A stretch of 64,000 nt of DNA from Streptomyces yangpuensis (lineage in GTDB: Bacteria; Actinomycetota; Actinomycetes; Streptomycetales; Streptomycetaceae): positions 740,527 to 804,526 of the forward strand of contig NZ_LBMK01000002.1 of assembly GCF_001005295.1 (NCBI RefSeq), given 5' to 3'. Under the pieces are notes generated by a model. It made no database searches, was not told the origin of the DNA, and worked only from the letters and a program-made list of their open reading frames with translations. Position 1 is the stretch's first letter. Every line of letters begins with the position of its first letter. This document shows positions 17,158-26,240 of this stretch, one piece after another. The position numbers and the translations under genes are program-made.

Positions 17158-17229
17158 CAAGGAACCGGCAGGGCGCAAGGGAACCGGCAGGGCCAAGGGG
17201 ACTGGTAGGGCCAAGGGGACTGGCGGGGC
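17158..17229 (+). repeat. Four 18-bp tandem repeats
   Basis: Four exact-length units (17158-17175, 17176-17193, 17194-17211, 17212-17229) of the form CAAGGGGACTGGYAGGGC with a few substitutions. They lie in the 134-bp gap between the DUF6479 start and the end of the XdhC-type gene. Confidence 0.85.
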
Positions 17230-17240
17230 GCGAGGGGGCA

Positions 17241-18242
17241 TCAGGTGTTGATGGGCCCGTCGGCGTCCCGCAGCGCACCCGCCTTGCGCGCCCCCAGCAC
17301 CCCGAGGATCTCGGCGCAGATCGCCAGCGCGGTCTCCGCCGGCGTGCGGGCGCCGAGGTCCAGCCCGATCGGCCCGTGCACCCGGGCCAGCTCTGCCTCG
17401 TTGACCCCGGCCGCGAGCAGTCCCTCCCGCCGCCGCGCCGTCGTACGCCGCGACCCGAGCGCCCCGACGTACGGCACCCCTGCGGCCAGCGCCGCCCGCA
17501 GCGTCGGCACGTCGAACTGCTCGTCGTGGCTCAGCATGACCACGCACGCGGCGTCCCGGCGCGCTTCGATCACCTCGGCCGCCGGCCCGGCCGCCTCGAC
17601 CCGTGCGGCCTCCCAGCCCAGCAGCAGTGCCTGCCGCTCGATGACGGCGGCCAGCTCACCGCCGCCGCCGATGACCAGGTACGGGGCCGACGGCTGGGCC
17701 TCCACCAGCACCAGGCCCGACTCCCCGTACAGGGCGTCCCGCCCGGCCCGCCGCGTGGCCAGCAGCTCGCCGGCCCGCCGCCCGGCATCGTCGCCCGGCA
17801 CCGCGGTGGCCCGTACGACCTCACTGGACGCCTGGTCGGCGGCCTCGTTCAGCCGGGTCACCAGCGCCACCCCGACGCCCTCGCCGAGCAGCTCCCACCA
17901 CTCTGCGGGAATCGTCGCGAGCGGCTGGAGCAGCACCTCGGCCTGCCCGCCGCAGGTCAGCTTCGCCGCCACGGCCGCGTCGCCGGCAACCGACACCTCG
18001 CACACCCGCGCGGTGGCCCCGGGCGCCATGGCCACGGCTTCCGCGACGAGCTCGGCGTCGAAGACCCCGCGGTACAGGCTGCCGACGCACTCCCCCCGCG
18101 CATCGACGAGCACGGCCCCGCCCGGATCCCGCGGCCCGAAACCCTGCTCGGTCACGGGCCGGGCCAGATACCCCGCCCGCCCCTCGGCCACCCACTGCCG
18201 CGCCGTCTCCACCAGCTCACGCATCCGTGCCGCCCCATCCAT
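17241..18242 (-). CDS. XdhC/CoxI family protein
   Basis: A 333-residue protein of the XdhC/CoxI family, which inserts or sulfurates the molybdenum cofactor of xanthine dehydrogenase-like enzymes. The N-terminal XdhC_CoxI block (VDARGECVGSLYRGVFDAE) and a C-terminal Rossmann-like domain (PYLVIGGGGELAAV, then VVMLSHDEQFDVPTLRAALA and YVGALGSRRTTARR, with GPIGLDLGARTPAETALAI) are both complete. No xdhA or xdhB lies in the window, so the partner is encoded elsewhere. ATG was chosen because GGGAAAGAG sits 5 nt upstream; an in-frame TTG 18 nt earlier overlaps that site. Confidence 0.92.
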   Translation of the reverse strand: MDGAARMRELVETARQWVAEGRAGYLARPVTEQGFGPRDPGGAVLVDARGECVGSLYRGVFDAELVAEAVAMAPGATARVCEVSVAGDAAVAAKLTCGGQAEVLLQPLATIPAEWWELLGEGVGVALVTRLNEAADQASSEVVRATAVPGDDAGRRAGELLATRRAGRDALYGESGLVLVEAQPSAPYLVIGGGGELAAVIERQALLLGWEAARVEAAGPAAEVIEARRDAACVVMLSHDEQFDVPTLRAALAAGVPYVGALGSRRTTARRREGLLAAGVNEAELARVHGPIGLDLGARTPAETALAICAEILGVLGARKAGALRDADGPINT

Positions 18243-18420
18243 CCGCGCTCTTTCCCGCAAAGCGCCAAGTCAGCAGCACACTGCAGGCTCACCACCCACC
18301 ATAGGCAGCCCGTCCCGCCGACCCGCACCTCAAAAGCCACAGACCCCGCCGCCCCTCCCTCGTGCAGATCACCGGAAACCGCCGGAAGCCACGCCGTGCC
18401 GGCGGACGGTGCCTGGCCGG

Positions 18421-20286
18421 TCAGTGTCCGGCGGCCCGGGAGGCCGGGATCGCAGGGACGGCGTCGGCGGCGCGCAGGCCGTCGGCGGAGGGCCAGATGT
18501 CCAGGACCACCGAGGCGAGGTAGGCGCCCCGGGCGCGGATCCGGTCCTCGTCCCAGGCGGAGGACCACGTGTCGACACCGCAACCGGGCGGGGCGTTGAG
18601 CAGCGTGCCGTGGGTGAGGCGCAGGAGGCTGTGCTCACCGAGCCACTGCCGCTTGTCGTCCCATGCCATGTTGCCGAGGGTGGGATTGAGCCGGGCCGTC
18701 ACCAGGGTCAGATTGCCCAGGGTGTGGACGAGCTCGTCGCGCCCGGCACCCTCGTCCGGATCGTCCGCCAGGGGCGGCCAGTTGTCGCGCCAGCTCTGCG
18801 GCATGACGTGTTCGATCGTCAGCTTCGAGCCGAGTTGTGCGCCGATGGGAGCGGTCAGCTGTTCCGTGTGGTCGGTGCGCAGTTCGTCCTCCAGCGCCTC
18901 CAGGAGGATCCGGACGCGGTGGCGGTAGAGCCGGGCGTACAGCGGGTCCTGCTCCAGGGCGGTACGGAACTCCGCGTCGGTCGGCCAGTTCCGGTGCTGG
19001 CCGTGCATCCCCGTCAGGGTCGTGATGATGACTTCGTCCGCACGCTCGGGCTCGCGCGCCGCCGCGGCCACGAGGTCGCGGAAGACGTGGTTGTAATCAC
19101 GGTTGCTGAGGTTGAGGATCGCCCGCCGCACGAGGTAGCTGTCGATGGCGCGGACGGCGTTGCGCCGGCGCTCGGGCGACAGCACCTCCTCGCTCAGCCC
19201 GAAGAGGAAGAGCAGCAGGGGCATCGGCGTCGACATCTGCATGACCTTCATCCGGTACAGGAACCGGCCCTCGAGCCCGTGCGACGGGTACTGGTCGAGA
19301 CGCTCGTAGATCTCTGCGTACCGGGTCAGTTCCGCGAACACCTGCTCGGTGGGAACGGAGGCGGAGCGCAGCCAGCGCTCGAACTCCTTGAACAGGGCTG
19401 AAGAGGTGAACTCGCGCTGGGTGCGCATGGTGAGCCAGTAGGTCAGGAACACGTCGAGCCGACTGCGGGTGATGCGGCCCGTCGTCTGCTCGGTCCGCCA
19501 CTCGGCCTGATCGAAGGGGGCCCAGTAGGTCCGGTAGAGCCGGTCGATGTCCGCGCCGGCATGCTCGGCGTCCCGGAACAACAGGTTCTTCACCAGGTCT
19601 GCGTGTTCCAGCGGCGTTCCGCGGCTGTTGAGGGTCTCGAAGACGACCTGGGCGTCGTCGTGCTCCTCCAGATCGATGATGACCAGGCGCAAGTGCTCAC
19701 GCATCGTCTGTACCAGCGCTCCGAGCCGCTCGTGCGGTTCGGGCGCCTCGGTCAGCCACTTGTCGATCTCCTGCCGGAAGTACTCCACCGCCTGGCCGAG
19801 CCGTCCACTTCCGCCCTTGCCGAGCATGACGGAACGGAACTCTTCACGGTCGGCGTTCGTGGGCCAGACCTTGTAGCGGTGGTCGGGGTGCCGGTCGCGG
19901 TCGAAGAGGTCCTCGTCGTTCTCCAGGAACCGCCTGAGCAGCCGCTCGGACTTCTGGTGGTCCCGGGCGATGGCCGAGAGCCTGGCCGCGAAGAGGAACA
20001 GCTGGAGCGTGGTCAGCCGCTGCTGACCGTCGATGACCTGCCGGGTCTCCAGGTCGGACGACATGTGGGGCGCCTCGTCGAACACGACGGCGCCGAGGAA
20101 GTGCGGCGCGACGGCCTCCCCGGTCCGTACCGCCTCCTCGGCACGCTCCACCGTCCTGCGCACGTCTTCCCACAGAGCAGCCCAGTTGTCGTCCCTGTCC
20201 CACACATAGGGACGCTGGAACAACGGAACCGTGTACCGGACGTCCTTCCCGAAGATGCGTCGCAGATCAACCGTGTCGGCCTTCAT
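18421..20286 (-). CDS. GmrSD-type DUF262/DUF1524 nuclease
   Basis: A 621-residue soluble protein. The N-terminal DUF262 domain starts with IFGKDVRYTVPLFQRPYVW and contains the ParB/Srx-like DGQQRLTTL motif (Asp86 to Arg90), used for NTP hydrolysis in GmrS-type proteins. The C-terminal DUF1524 domain has the His-Me finger motif IEHVMPQSW (about residue 490) and the supporting TLGNLTLVTARLN and DDKRQWL segments. The two domains in this order define GmrSD-like type IV restriction enzymes, which cut modified foreign DNA; relatives include BrxU and SspE. All key motifs are intact, so it is probably active. The start ATG has GGGGGGAG upstream. It stands alone, facing away from the core genes, and begins an island-like stretch. 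Confidence 0.9.
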   Translation of the reverse strand: MKADTVDLRRIFGKDVRYTVPLFQRPYVWDRDDNWAALWEDVRRTVERAEEAVRTGEAVAPHFLGAVVFDEAPHMSSDLETRQVIDGQQRLTTLQLFLFAARLSAIARDHQKSERLLRRFLENDEDLFDRDRHPDHRYKVWPTNADREEFRSVMLGKGGSGRLGQAVEYFRQEIDKWLTEAPEPHERLGALVQTMREHLRLVIIDLEEHDDAQVVFETLNSRGTPLEHADLVKNLLFRDAEHAGADIDRLYRTYWAPFDQAEWRTEQTTGRITRSRLDVFLTYWLTMRTQREFTSSALFKEFERWLRSASVPTEQVFAELTRYAEIYERLDQYPSHGLEGRFLYRMKVMQMSTPMPLLLFLFGLSEEVLSPERRRNAVRAIDSYLVRRAILNLSNRDYNHVFRDLVAAAAREPERADEVIITTLTGMHGQHRNWPTDAEFRTALEQDPLYARLYRHRVRILLEALEDELRTDHTEQLTAPIGAQLGSKLTIEHVMPQSWRDNWPPLADDPDEGAGRDELVHTLGNLTLVTARLNPTLGNMAWDDKRQWLGEHSLLRLTHGTLLNAPPGCGVDTWSSAWDEDRIRARGAYLASVVLDIWPSADGLRAADAVPAIPASRAAGH

Positions 20287-20636
20287 GGCTCCCCCCTCAT
20301 CCGAACGGTCACCACGGTAGCGATCTTCCGCCCCTGGAGAGGCGGTTCGCCCCGAAGCGGCCCACGAAAGCGGGATCCGCAGGCGCGGCACAGTGACGCC
20401 GCGAAGCAGCGCGGCCGGCCCAGGGGCGAATCCAGAGGCGCCACCTGCAGGACATGCGCACCATGGGGCCGGCCTGTGGCCGAGGCGGAACCGACTCAGC
20501 CGCGCTGAGTACGGGAGGCATTGCCGATCTCATCCGAGGCGCTGCAAGGGCAGAAATCAGGCGGCAGGTGGTGCGGGTGAGGCTGGATCGCGAAGGAGGC
20601 ATCGCGGCAGTGGGCGGACGCGGTGGTCCGCGCGGG
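20287..20636. other. 350-bp gap without a recognised gene
   Basis: This lies between the GmrSD-type gene and the 3' end of the ATPase gene. It should hold the promoter of the former: TACCGT on the minus strand at 20319-20314 is a possible -10, but no -35 matches well. I see no conserved protein, RNA gene or repeat. Confidence 0.4.
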
Positions 20637-22103
20637 CTACGTGCCGTGGTAGAGGCGGTCGACGTCGATCAGCTGGACGGTCGGGTCCTTGTCGGCGAGG
20701 CGGCGCAGGTCGTCGGTGAAGCCCGCGCCGCTGAAGCACTGCAGCCGGGTGCGGTCGGTCGCGGCGTCGCCTTTGGCGAGCAGGCCGCGGATGTGCCGGA
20801 GGCGTTCCAGGTGGCCGGTCCCCATGACATCGTTCCATTTGGCTTCGCCGATGGCGAGCAGGGCTTCGCGACCGTCGCCGGTATCGCCGTAGACGGCTGA
20901 ATCGACCTCATGGATGGTCCTGGCGGCGGGGTCGTTGACGGTGCCACCGGCGACTCGGGAGACCTGGCCACCATGGGTTTCAGGGGCTGCGTACCAGCGG
21001 GACCATTCCCGGCAGACCTGTTCGAAGCGGGGGCCGAGGACCTTGCTGCGGAAGGCGGAGTGGGCGCGTTTCCATACGGCGGCGGCGCGCCCTGGCCGCT
21101 CCAGGTCCCCCCAGGCGGGACGCATGACCGCGTGGTAGAAGGTCACGAGCGGTTCGGCGATGCGGTACGCGGAGCGGTTGCGGCGGAACGCGTCGGTCTC
21201 GTGCGTGATCATGCCGACGTCCTGGAGGACGCTGAGCGGGTGGGCCAGGTCGGTGGATTTGCGGCCGAGGTAGTCGGCGATACCGCCGCGGGAGGCGTTG
21301 CCGGCGGCGATCGCCGCGAGTACGGAGTGGTAGAGCGCGACGTCGTGGAGTTCGGGTTCCTCCGCCAGCAGATAGCGGGCTTCGCGGAAGAGGGGGCGGG
21401 CCGGGTTGAGGACGGCGCGGGCGACCCAGTCGTCGAAGTCGTCCGGTCCCTGCGGTGTGTCCCCTTGGGTGAATTCCCGGCGGTAGGCGGGGGTACCGCC
21501 CACGATGGCGTTGGTCATCAGGGCGGTGTGCGGGTCGGAGATCTCCCAGAACTCTGCGGCGAGCCGGAAGTCCAGTGTGGGGACGACGAGTTCGAGCCCG
21601 GCGCGACCGCGGAGCGGGGCGTTGCCGGCCAGCAGCTTTCCCATGAACGACAGGGCGGATCCGCAGAGCAGGAGCCGCACGGGAGTGTTGGTGTGCTGGG
21701 CGGCCGGGTCGAGAGCCCGCTGGATGACCGAGGGCAGGGCGGGTGACGCCTTGGCCAGGAAGGGGAACTCGTCGATCACCGCGGTGGTCGGGCCGCGGTC
21801 GGCGAGCCGCAGGAGTTCGGTGACGGCCTCGTCCCAGTGCGCGAAGCGGAACGGCGTGGCCTGGCCGCGGTAGCGGGCCAGGGCCTCGCCGAACTGGCGC
21901 AGGGCGTCGGCCTCGGTCGTCTCGGTCGCGGTGAACATGAAACCCCCGCCGGCGCGGGTGACCGCGTCGAGCAGGAACGTCTTGCCCTGGCGCCGGCGAC
22001 CCGAGACCACCCCGAGCATGGCCTGCGGCCCCGGCAGGGTGGCGAACCGGGTCAGCTCGGCCCACTCGAAGGTGCGGTCGAACATCTCCGCGGGCTTGTC
22101 CAC
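20637..22103 (-). CDS. ATPase with C-terminal DUF234/PD-(D/E)XK-like domain
   Basis: A 488-residue protein of the 'archaeal ATPase plus DUF234' kind. The P-loop is GRRRQGKT (Lys41) and Walker B is TTAVIDEFPFLA. A sensor-like RLLLCGSALSFMGKLL and the winged-helix part (NASRGGIADYLGRKSTDLAH, and LQDVGMI) follow. The C-terminus carries IHEVDSAVYG and then LLAIGEAKW, spaced like a D..ExK nuclease core. Related proteins are common in archaea and actinobacteria, and their role is unknown; toxin, defence or element-borne functions have been suggested. The GTG start has GGGAGGG 5 nt upstream and sits about 20 nt after the start site predicted from a perfect TATAAT. An ATG 48 nt earlier lies upstream of that box. 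Confidence 0.85.
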   Translation of the reverse strand: MDKPAEMFDRTFEWAELTRFATLPGPQAMLGVVSGRRRQGKTFLLDAVTRAGGGFMFTATETTEADALRQFGEALARYRGQATPFRFAHWDEAVTELLRLADRGPTTAVIDEFPFLAKASPALPSVIQRALDPAAQHTNTPVRLLLCGSALSFMGKLLAGNAPLRGRAGLELVVPTLDFRLAAEFWEISDPHTALMTNAIVGGTPAYRREFTQGDTPQGPDDFDDWVARAVLNPARPLFREARYLLAEEPELHDVALYHSVLAAIAAGNASRGGIADYLGRKSTDLAHPLSVLQDVGMITHETDAFRRNRSAYRIAEPLVTFYHAVMRPAWGDLERPGRAAAVWKRAHSAFRSKVLGPRFEQVCREWSRWYAAPETHGGQVSRVAGGTVNDPAARTIHEVDSAVYGDTGDGREALLAIGEAKWNDVMGTGHLERLRHIRGLLAKGDAATDRTRLQCFSGAGFTDDLRRLADKDPTVQLIDVDRLYHGT

Positions 22104-22126
22104 GAACCCTCCCTTTGGATAGGTGA

Positions 22127-22139
22127 AGCTATTATAGCT
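22127..22139 (-). promoter_or_regulatory. 13-bp palindrome AGCTATTATAGCT containing a TATAAT -10
   Basis: Arms AGCTAT and ATAGCT surround a central T, a perfect odd-length palindrome. Read on the minus strand, the centre is the consensus TATAAT (22136-22131), placed 27 nt before the ATPase GTG. No good -35 precedes it. An AT-rich palindrome over a -10 in this GC-rich DNA is best explained as an operator, where a dimeric repressor would block the promoter. The repressor is unknown; autoregulation by the ATPase through its winged helix is possible. Confidence 0.6.
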
Positions 22140-22236
22140 CGGGTTATTCATTCGGCCCTGGTCTGGTGGTGAGAATCGCCCGGTCGCGTGAACCGCGCCG
22201 ACGGACGGGGACGGGCACGTCAGCGCGGCGGTCCAC

Positions 22237-22270
22237 GGCTCGCATGCGTACATGGCTCGCATGCGCACAT
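22237..22270. repeat. Two 17-bp tandem copies upstream of the ATPase gene
   Basis: GGCTCGCATGCGTACAT (22237-22253) is followed directly by the same 17 bp with one change (22254-22270). Each copy contains the palindrome GCATGC. It lies in a 367-bp gap (22104-22470) that holds only this, the ATPase promoter and the 3' flank of the next minus-strand gene. Confidence 0.7.
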
Positions 22271-22470
22271 GGCCGAGCTCATTTCTCCGCACCTGCGAGT
22301 GTCCGTGCGGGCAGGAAGGATCTCCGCGGACACGGCGAAGGGCGCGGCGCAGGGGCGACTCGGTTGACACAGCCGTCCCAGACGGCCATGACGGACCCGG
22401 CGCCGCCGTGTGCGATCCGATCGCCGATCTGACCAGGGCTCGCCCGGCGGGCGGTCGGGTCGTGTTGCTG

Positions 22471-23658
22471 TCAGGGGTTGGGCATGCCGACGGCGTCGAA
22501 GCGGCGCATCAGGGACGGCTTGCCGCGGTGGGTCGCACGCAGCGCGCCGACCCGGTCCTCGAAGGCACTACTGGTTCCCGAACGGGCGTGGATCTCGCGC
22601 AGGTCGGTGAGTAGCGTGACCGCGACGTCGTACGGGCCGGCCTTCTTCTCCCCGATCAGCTTGTCGACGTCCTGCCATGCCCGCTCGGTGTCCTGGGCGA
22701 GGCGGGCCAGGTGTGCGTCCCGGGCCTGGGAGATGCCCTCGGCCCGTGCTCGCGCGGCAGTGGCCTTCTCCTCCGCTGCCCGGTGCGTGCGCTCGGTGCG
22801 GTACAGGTGGGCGGCGCCCAGGAGTTGGGCGGCAGTGCGGCGCTCGGCGGCGTCGGCGGCGGAGCACGGTCCGGACAGACGGGCGGCGCGGTGGCGGGCG
22901 AGGAGCTGCGGGCCGGGCTGGGGAGCGGTGCCGAGTGCCGCTTCCAGCAGCAGGGCGTCCTTCTCCTCGGCGGGCAGCCTCGCGATGAACTCGGCCAGGT
23001 TCGCTCTGTCCACGGCGGCTGCCTGCGGGGCCGGGGCGCTCGCCTGGGCGGCGACGGCCAGGAGGTCGGGGTCCACGCCCAGGAAATCGACCAGGGCCCG
23101 CTGCGGCCCGGTGAGCGAGGCCAGACCGGCCGGCACCAGGGGCTCGACCTCGCCGACGTACTCCTCCTCCTCGTCGTCCTCGGCCGGCTCCCACATGCCC
23201 AGGCCGGCGAGCCAGGCCACGTACAGCCCCCGCAGATCACCGGCCGCCAGTTCGGCGCGCAAGCCCACGAACGCGGACAGCGAGAACTCTGACTCGAAGT
23301 CCCACTCGCCGCCGTCCTCCGATGAGAGGGAGAAATCGAGGAGGGTGTGCCCGGAGCAGGTCCACACGCTCAGCGATTCCTCCAACGCGTAGGGGGCAGC
23401 GGCCTTGGCGCTGAGGAGGGCGGCGGGCAGGCGCAGGACGAGGCGGCGGCTGCCCCAGTTCGCGTAGTAGAGGTGGGCGTCGTAGAGCTGCTCGACCAAC
23501 TTGGTCGTATCACCGCGGAAGTCGCCCCAGTGGTATTCGTTGGTGAAGCTCGTGGGCGTGATGTGTGCCCTGGTGGACAGCGCCCGTACCTGCGCCAACT
23601 CGCCCTCGTCCAGCGGCCGGTCGATGGCCAGGAACTCGTAGTACTGGTACTCGCTCAC
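22471..23658 (-). CDS. Unknown Streptomyces protein, 395 residues
   Basis: A soluble protein starting with EYQYYEFLAIDRPLDEGELA and YHWGDFRGD. I recognise this N-terminus as recurring, unannotated, in other Streptomyces, but know no family name. The first 150 residues look like a folded alpha/beta domain with many aromatics; an acidic patch (EDDEEEEYVGEVEP) follows near residue 160; the last 150 residues are Ala/Arg/Glu-rich helices, likely a coiled coil. No nucleotide-binding or nuclease motif is visible. GTG was chosen because AGGGTG lies 7 nt upstream and it precedes the conserved block. The next gene upstream on the same strand ends 117 bp away, so the two may be an operon. Confidence 0.75.
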   Translation of the reverse strand: MSEYQYYEFLAIDRPLDEGELAQVRALSTRAHITPTSFTNEYHWGDFRGDTTKLVEQLYDAHLYYANWGSRRLVLRLPAALLSAKAAAPYALEESLSVWTCSGHTLLDFSLSSEDGGEWDFESEFSLSAFVGLRAELAAGDLRGLYVAWLAGLGMWEPAEDDEEEEYVGEVEPLVPAGLASLTGPQRALVDFLGVDPDLLAVAAQASAPAPQAAAVDRANLAEFIARLPAEEKDALLLEAALGTAPQPGPQLLARHRAARLSGPCSAADAAERRTAAQLLGAAHLYRTERTHRAAEEKATAARARAEGISQARDAHLARLAQDTERAWQDVDKLIGEKKAGPYDVAVTLLTDLREIHARSGTSSAFEDRVGALRATHRGKPSLMRRFDAVGMPNP

Positions 23659-23775
23659 GACCGGACACCCTACTGCGCAGAGGACAGGCCCTGACAAGGC
23701 TGCCGGAGCCGCCGCAGGCGCCGCGAAGTGGCGCCGGCCACGAGCCCCGCGCGGGCGGGATGACCTCGGTGCGGC

Positions 23776-25823
23776 CTACCGGCGGCGTCCGCGTCCCGGC
23801 TTTCCTCCGCGCGTGGGCCGGGCCGTCGTGCCCGGTCGCCGCCCGGTGCGTGCCGTAGACGTGCGGGGCAGCCGCGCCGCGGCATCGCGCAGATCCTGCA
23901 GCGCGGCGTGGTCGGGGTGCGGGGCGGTCAGGGCCACGTCGAGAGCCTCGCGGAAGTCGGCCCCCTGCGTACGGATCGCGTCGCCGAAGCGGGCCGGGCC
24001 GGTCGCCTCCAGGTACTGGACCATGCTTTCCGCGACCATGACCAGACTCTCGGCCTCGGTCAGGTTCTCGGGGGCGAGGAGGCCCCGGTTGACGAGAACA
24101 CCGATGGCGAGGGGTGCCAGCTGTGGATCGCGGCGCAGGGGCAGGGCGAACCGGTCGCCTTCACCCTCGGGAAGCGCGGCGCACAGCGTTTCGAGCATGG
24201 CCTGTCCGCGCGTGCGGTAGGGCATGGTGCGGACGGCGTCCAGGAGGAGGGGGAAGGCGCGTTCGGGGCCGTCGTGGGCCTGGACCCACTGGTCCAGTTC
24301 GAGGCGGGCCGAGTCGCTGTCGTAGTGCTCGGCAAGGGTGCCCAGGAGGCCGGCGGCGGGCGCGTGGGCGAGTTCCCCGATGAGAGGTGCGTCGCGGCCG
24401 GCGTCGAGCAGGCGGGCGCGTACCGCCCACGTACCCAGGGCGGTGAGGCGGATGAGTTCCACGGGACCGTCGGATGGTTCGCCGGTGTCCGGTACGAGGC
24501 CACCGGTCGGGCCTGTAAGCGTGGGGCTCCCGGCGGGATTGCGGGGAGCCGGGTCGTCGGCGCCCGCGGAGAGCGGGAGGAACTGGTAGACGGGGTCTGC
24601 CGGGCCCACCAGCCTTTCGACGGCGCCGAGCTCATCCAGCAGGTCCAGCACCACGCGCAGGTCGCGGTGCGCGTCGTCGAACCACATCCGGGGCGCGGTG
24701 CCGCCGAGCCGGAACCGGCCCCGGTACGCGTGGTCGACGGAGTCGCGCAACCGGTGCCAGGGCATCGGGTGGGGCAGGCTGTAGAGGGTGTTGAGGATGT
24801 CGGGGAGAACGTCCTCGTACGCGTCGAAGAGCATTGATTCGGTGTGCCAGCCGCTTTTCGCACCGAGCAGTTGCCGCCGCATGCCGAACACGGCATCGAA
24901 CGCTCGCCGCCACAGCGCGAGCGGGTCCTTCAGGTCGCCGGCGGCCTTTCCGACCGCGTGCACGCGACCCTTGACGACGCGTACCAGGCGGGCTTCCCTG
25001 GCCAGTTCGAAGACCAGGTTCAGGCGCGGCAGGGCGTCTACGGAGCGCACGGCCGCGGGCGGTGTGTCCCCGGTGCCGAGCAGCTCGGCGAGCTCGCGTG
25101 CGTCAGCGGTCTTCAGTCGGCCGGTGGCGGTGACAGGCCGGCCTTCCCTGCCCGCCCATGCGGCGAGCCCTGGAGCATGCCGAGCAGCCCAACCCGCCCC
25201 GCCTCGGCCCTCAGCGTCTCCGGTGGCGGGAGGGTGACGGGCAACTGCGGCTCGGCCCGCAGGGCGTCGGGCGATCCCTCGGTCATGTGCCGTGCCGCGA
25301 TCGCCTGCAGTACGTCCTCGTCGTACGGGATCTCGCCCTGCCGGGCGCGTTTGCTGAACCTGGCCAGTGCCGCCGGGCTGCCCAGGTCGACGCCCTGCTC
25401 GGCAGCGAGGGTGGTCCAGAACTTCGCGAGTCCCCAGCGGGTCCGGTCGGCCATCGCCTGCGGATAGCCGGCTGCTGTGTCGTCTACGGCGCCGAGCAGG
25501 GTGTCCAGGGCCGTGCCGCGCGGGTCGGCCAGCCCGGTGGCATCCAGGTAGCGCAGCAGCAGGCGCAGTGCATCCGGTGCCCCGGGCAGCTCCTCGCCCG
25601 GCAGGACCGTCACCGTACGGGGCGCCCAGTCGAGCAGGAACGCCTGGACGTGCCGCGGCTCCCACAGGCCCAGCCGCCCGTCGACGGTGCCACCGTGCCG
25701 GTAGTCGAGCGCGGCGGCCACGGCGAAGGTGTCCACCGCGGCCGAGCCCGGGACCTGTCCGGCCCACCGCTCCAGCCGCCCGACGAGCACGTCACGGGCT
25801 GCCTGTTCCGTTTCCGGGGCCAC
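23776..25823 (-). pseudogene. Unknown 680-residue Streptomyces protein, 1-nt frameshift
   Basis: Two minus-strand frames together encode one protein. The first (from GTG at 25823, TEQAARDVLVGRLERWAGQV) runs about 219 residues to LLGMLQ. After a shift at the GGG run near 25168-25170 the second frame gives GLAAWAGREGRPVTATGRLK and continues about 460 residues to a basic, Arg/Gly-rich end. GREGRPVTATGRL is a block I know from full-length homologues, where it follows an LxxLxxWxG stretch, so the join is real and one G is missing. Without the correction the first frame stops after PPPAD. The body is helical with repeated Trp, no catalytic motif, and no family I can name. It may pair with the 395-residue gene downstream. 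Error and genuine decay cannot be separated here. Confidence 0.75.
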
Positions 25824-26080
25824 CTGTCGGCTTCGAGAGCACGTTACCCGCCCCGGTTCTTCCGCGTGGGCGGGCCCGTGGTACCGGCCGCCTCGACCGG
25901 GATCGCTACAGGCGGACCGAGGAGGATGACGGGTTCGGGGTCCGGGGGGTGAGGACCCAGGTGCCTTGTGAGCGGGTGGCGGTCCGCCCCAGTGCCTGGG
26001 TCGCGGTGCCCGGCTGCTCGCCCCGCACCGAACGCGGTGCCCACACGCCCCTCACAAGGGAGCAGTGCGTAACAACGACA
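25824..26080. other. Gap without a recognised gene
   Basis: This sits between the start of the frameshifted gene and the tRNA terminator. It is GC-rich with no conserved protein or repeat that I can see. It must contain the promoter of the minus-strand gene, but no clear boxes are visible. No integrase or copy of the tRNA 3' end is present. Confidence 0.4.
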
Positions 26081-26115
26081 AAGGCCCGGACTCAGTGGGA
26101 CTGAGTTCGGGCCTT
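26081..26115. terminator. Hairpin terminator downstream of tRNA-Arg
   Basis: Arms of 16 nt (26081-26096 and 26100-26115, AAGGCCCGGACTCAGT and its complement) pair with one wobble around a GGG loop. It is 53 nt past the tRNA 3' end on the minus strand and is flanked by A/T-containing ends, so it could work in both directions. Confidence 0.8.
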
Positions 26116-26168
26116 CATGCTTGGCACTTCAGCTTGTCAGCGGCGTGATCGCGCTGTCTCTGCTGGAG

Positions 26169-26240
26169 TGCCCCCGGCAGGATTCGAACCTGCGCACACG
26201 GCTCCGGAGGCCGTTGCTCTATCCCCTGAGCTACGGGGGC
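26169..26240 (-). tRNA. tRNA-Arg (anticodon CCG)
   Basis: A 72-nt cloverleaf folds on the minus strand: acceptor GCCCCCG/CGGGGGC with discriminator A; D arm GCTC/GAGC; anticodon arm ACGGC/GCCGT with loop CTCCGGA, giving anticodon CCG (codon CGG); T arm GCAGG/CCTGC with loop TTCGAAT. The CCA is not encoded. It lies between the island-like stretch and the core block that begins with an ArgS-like gene. Confidence 0.97.

Noticed and set aside
22104..22470. Small gene in the gap upstream of the ATPase
   Set aside because: Short open frames here lack a ribosome site and conserved sequence, and one would run through the tandem repeat.
18421..26240. Genomic island integrated at the tRNA-Arg 3' end
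   Set aside because: I found no integrase, no copy of the tRNA 3' end near 18.3-18.4 kb and no attachment repeat. The block is only called island-like.
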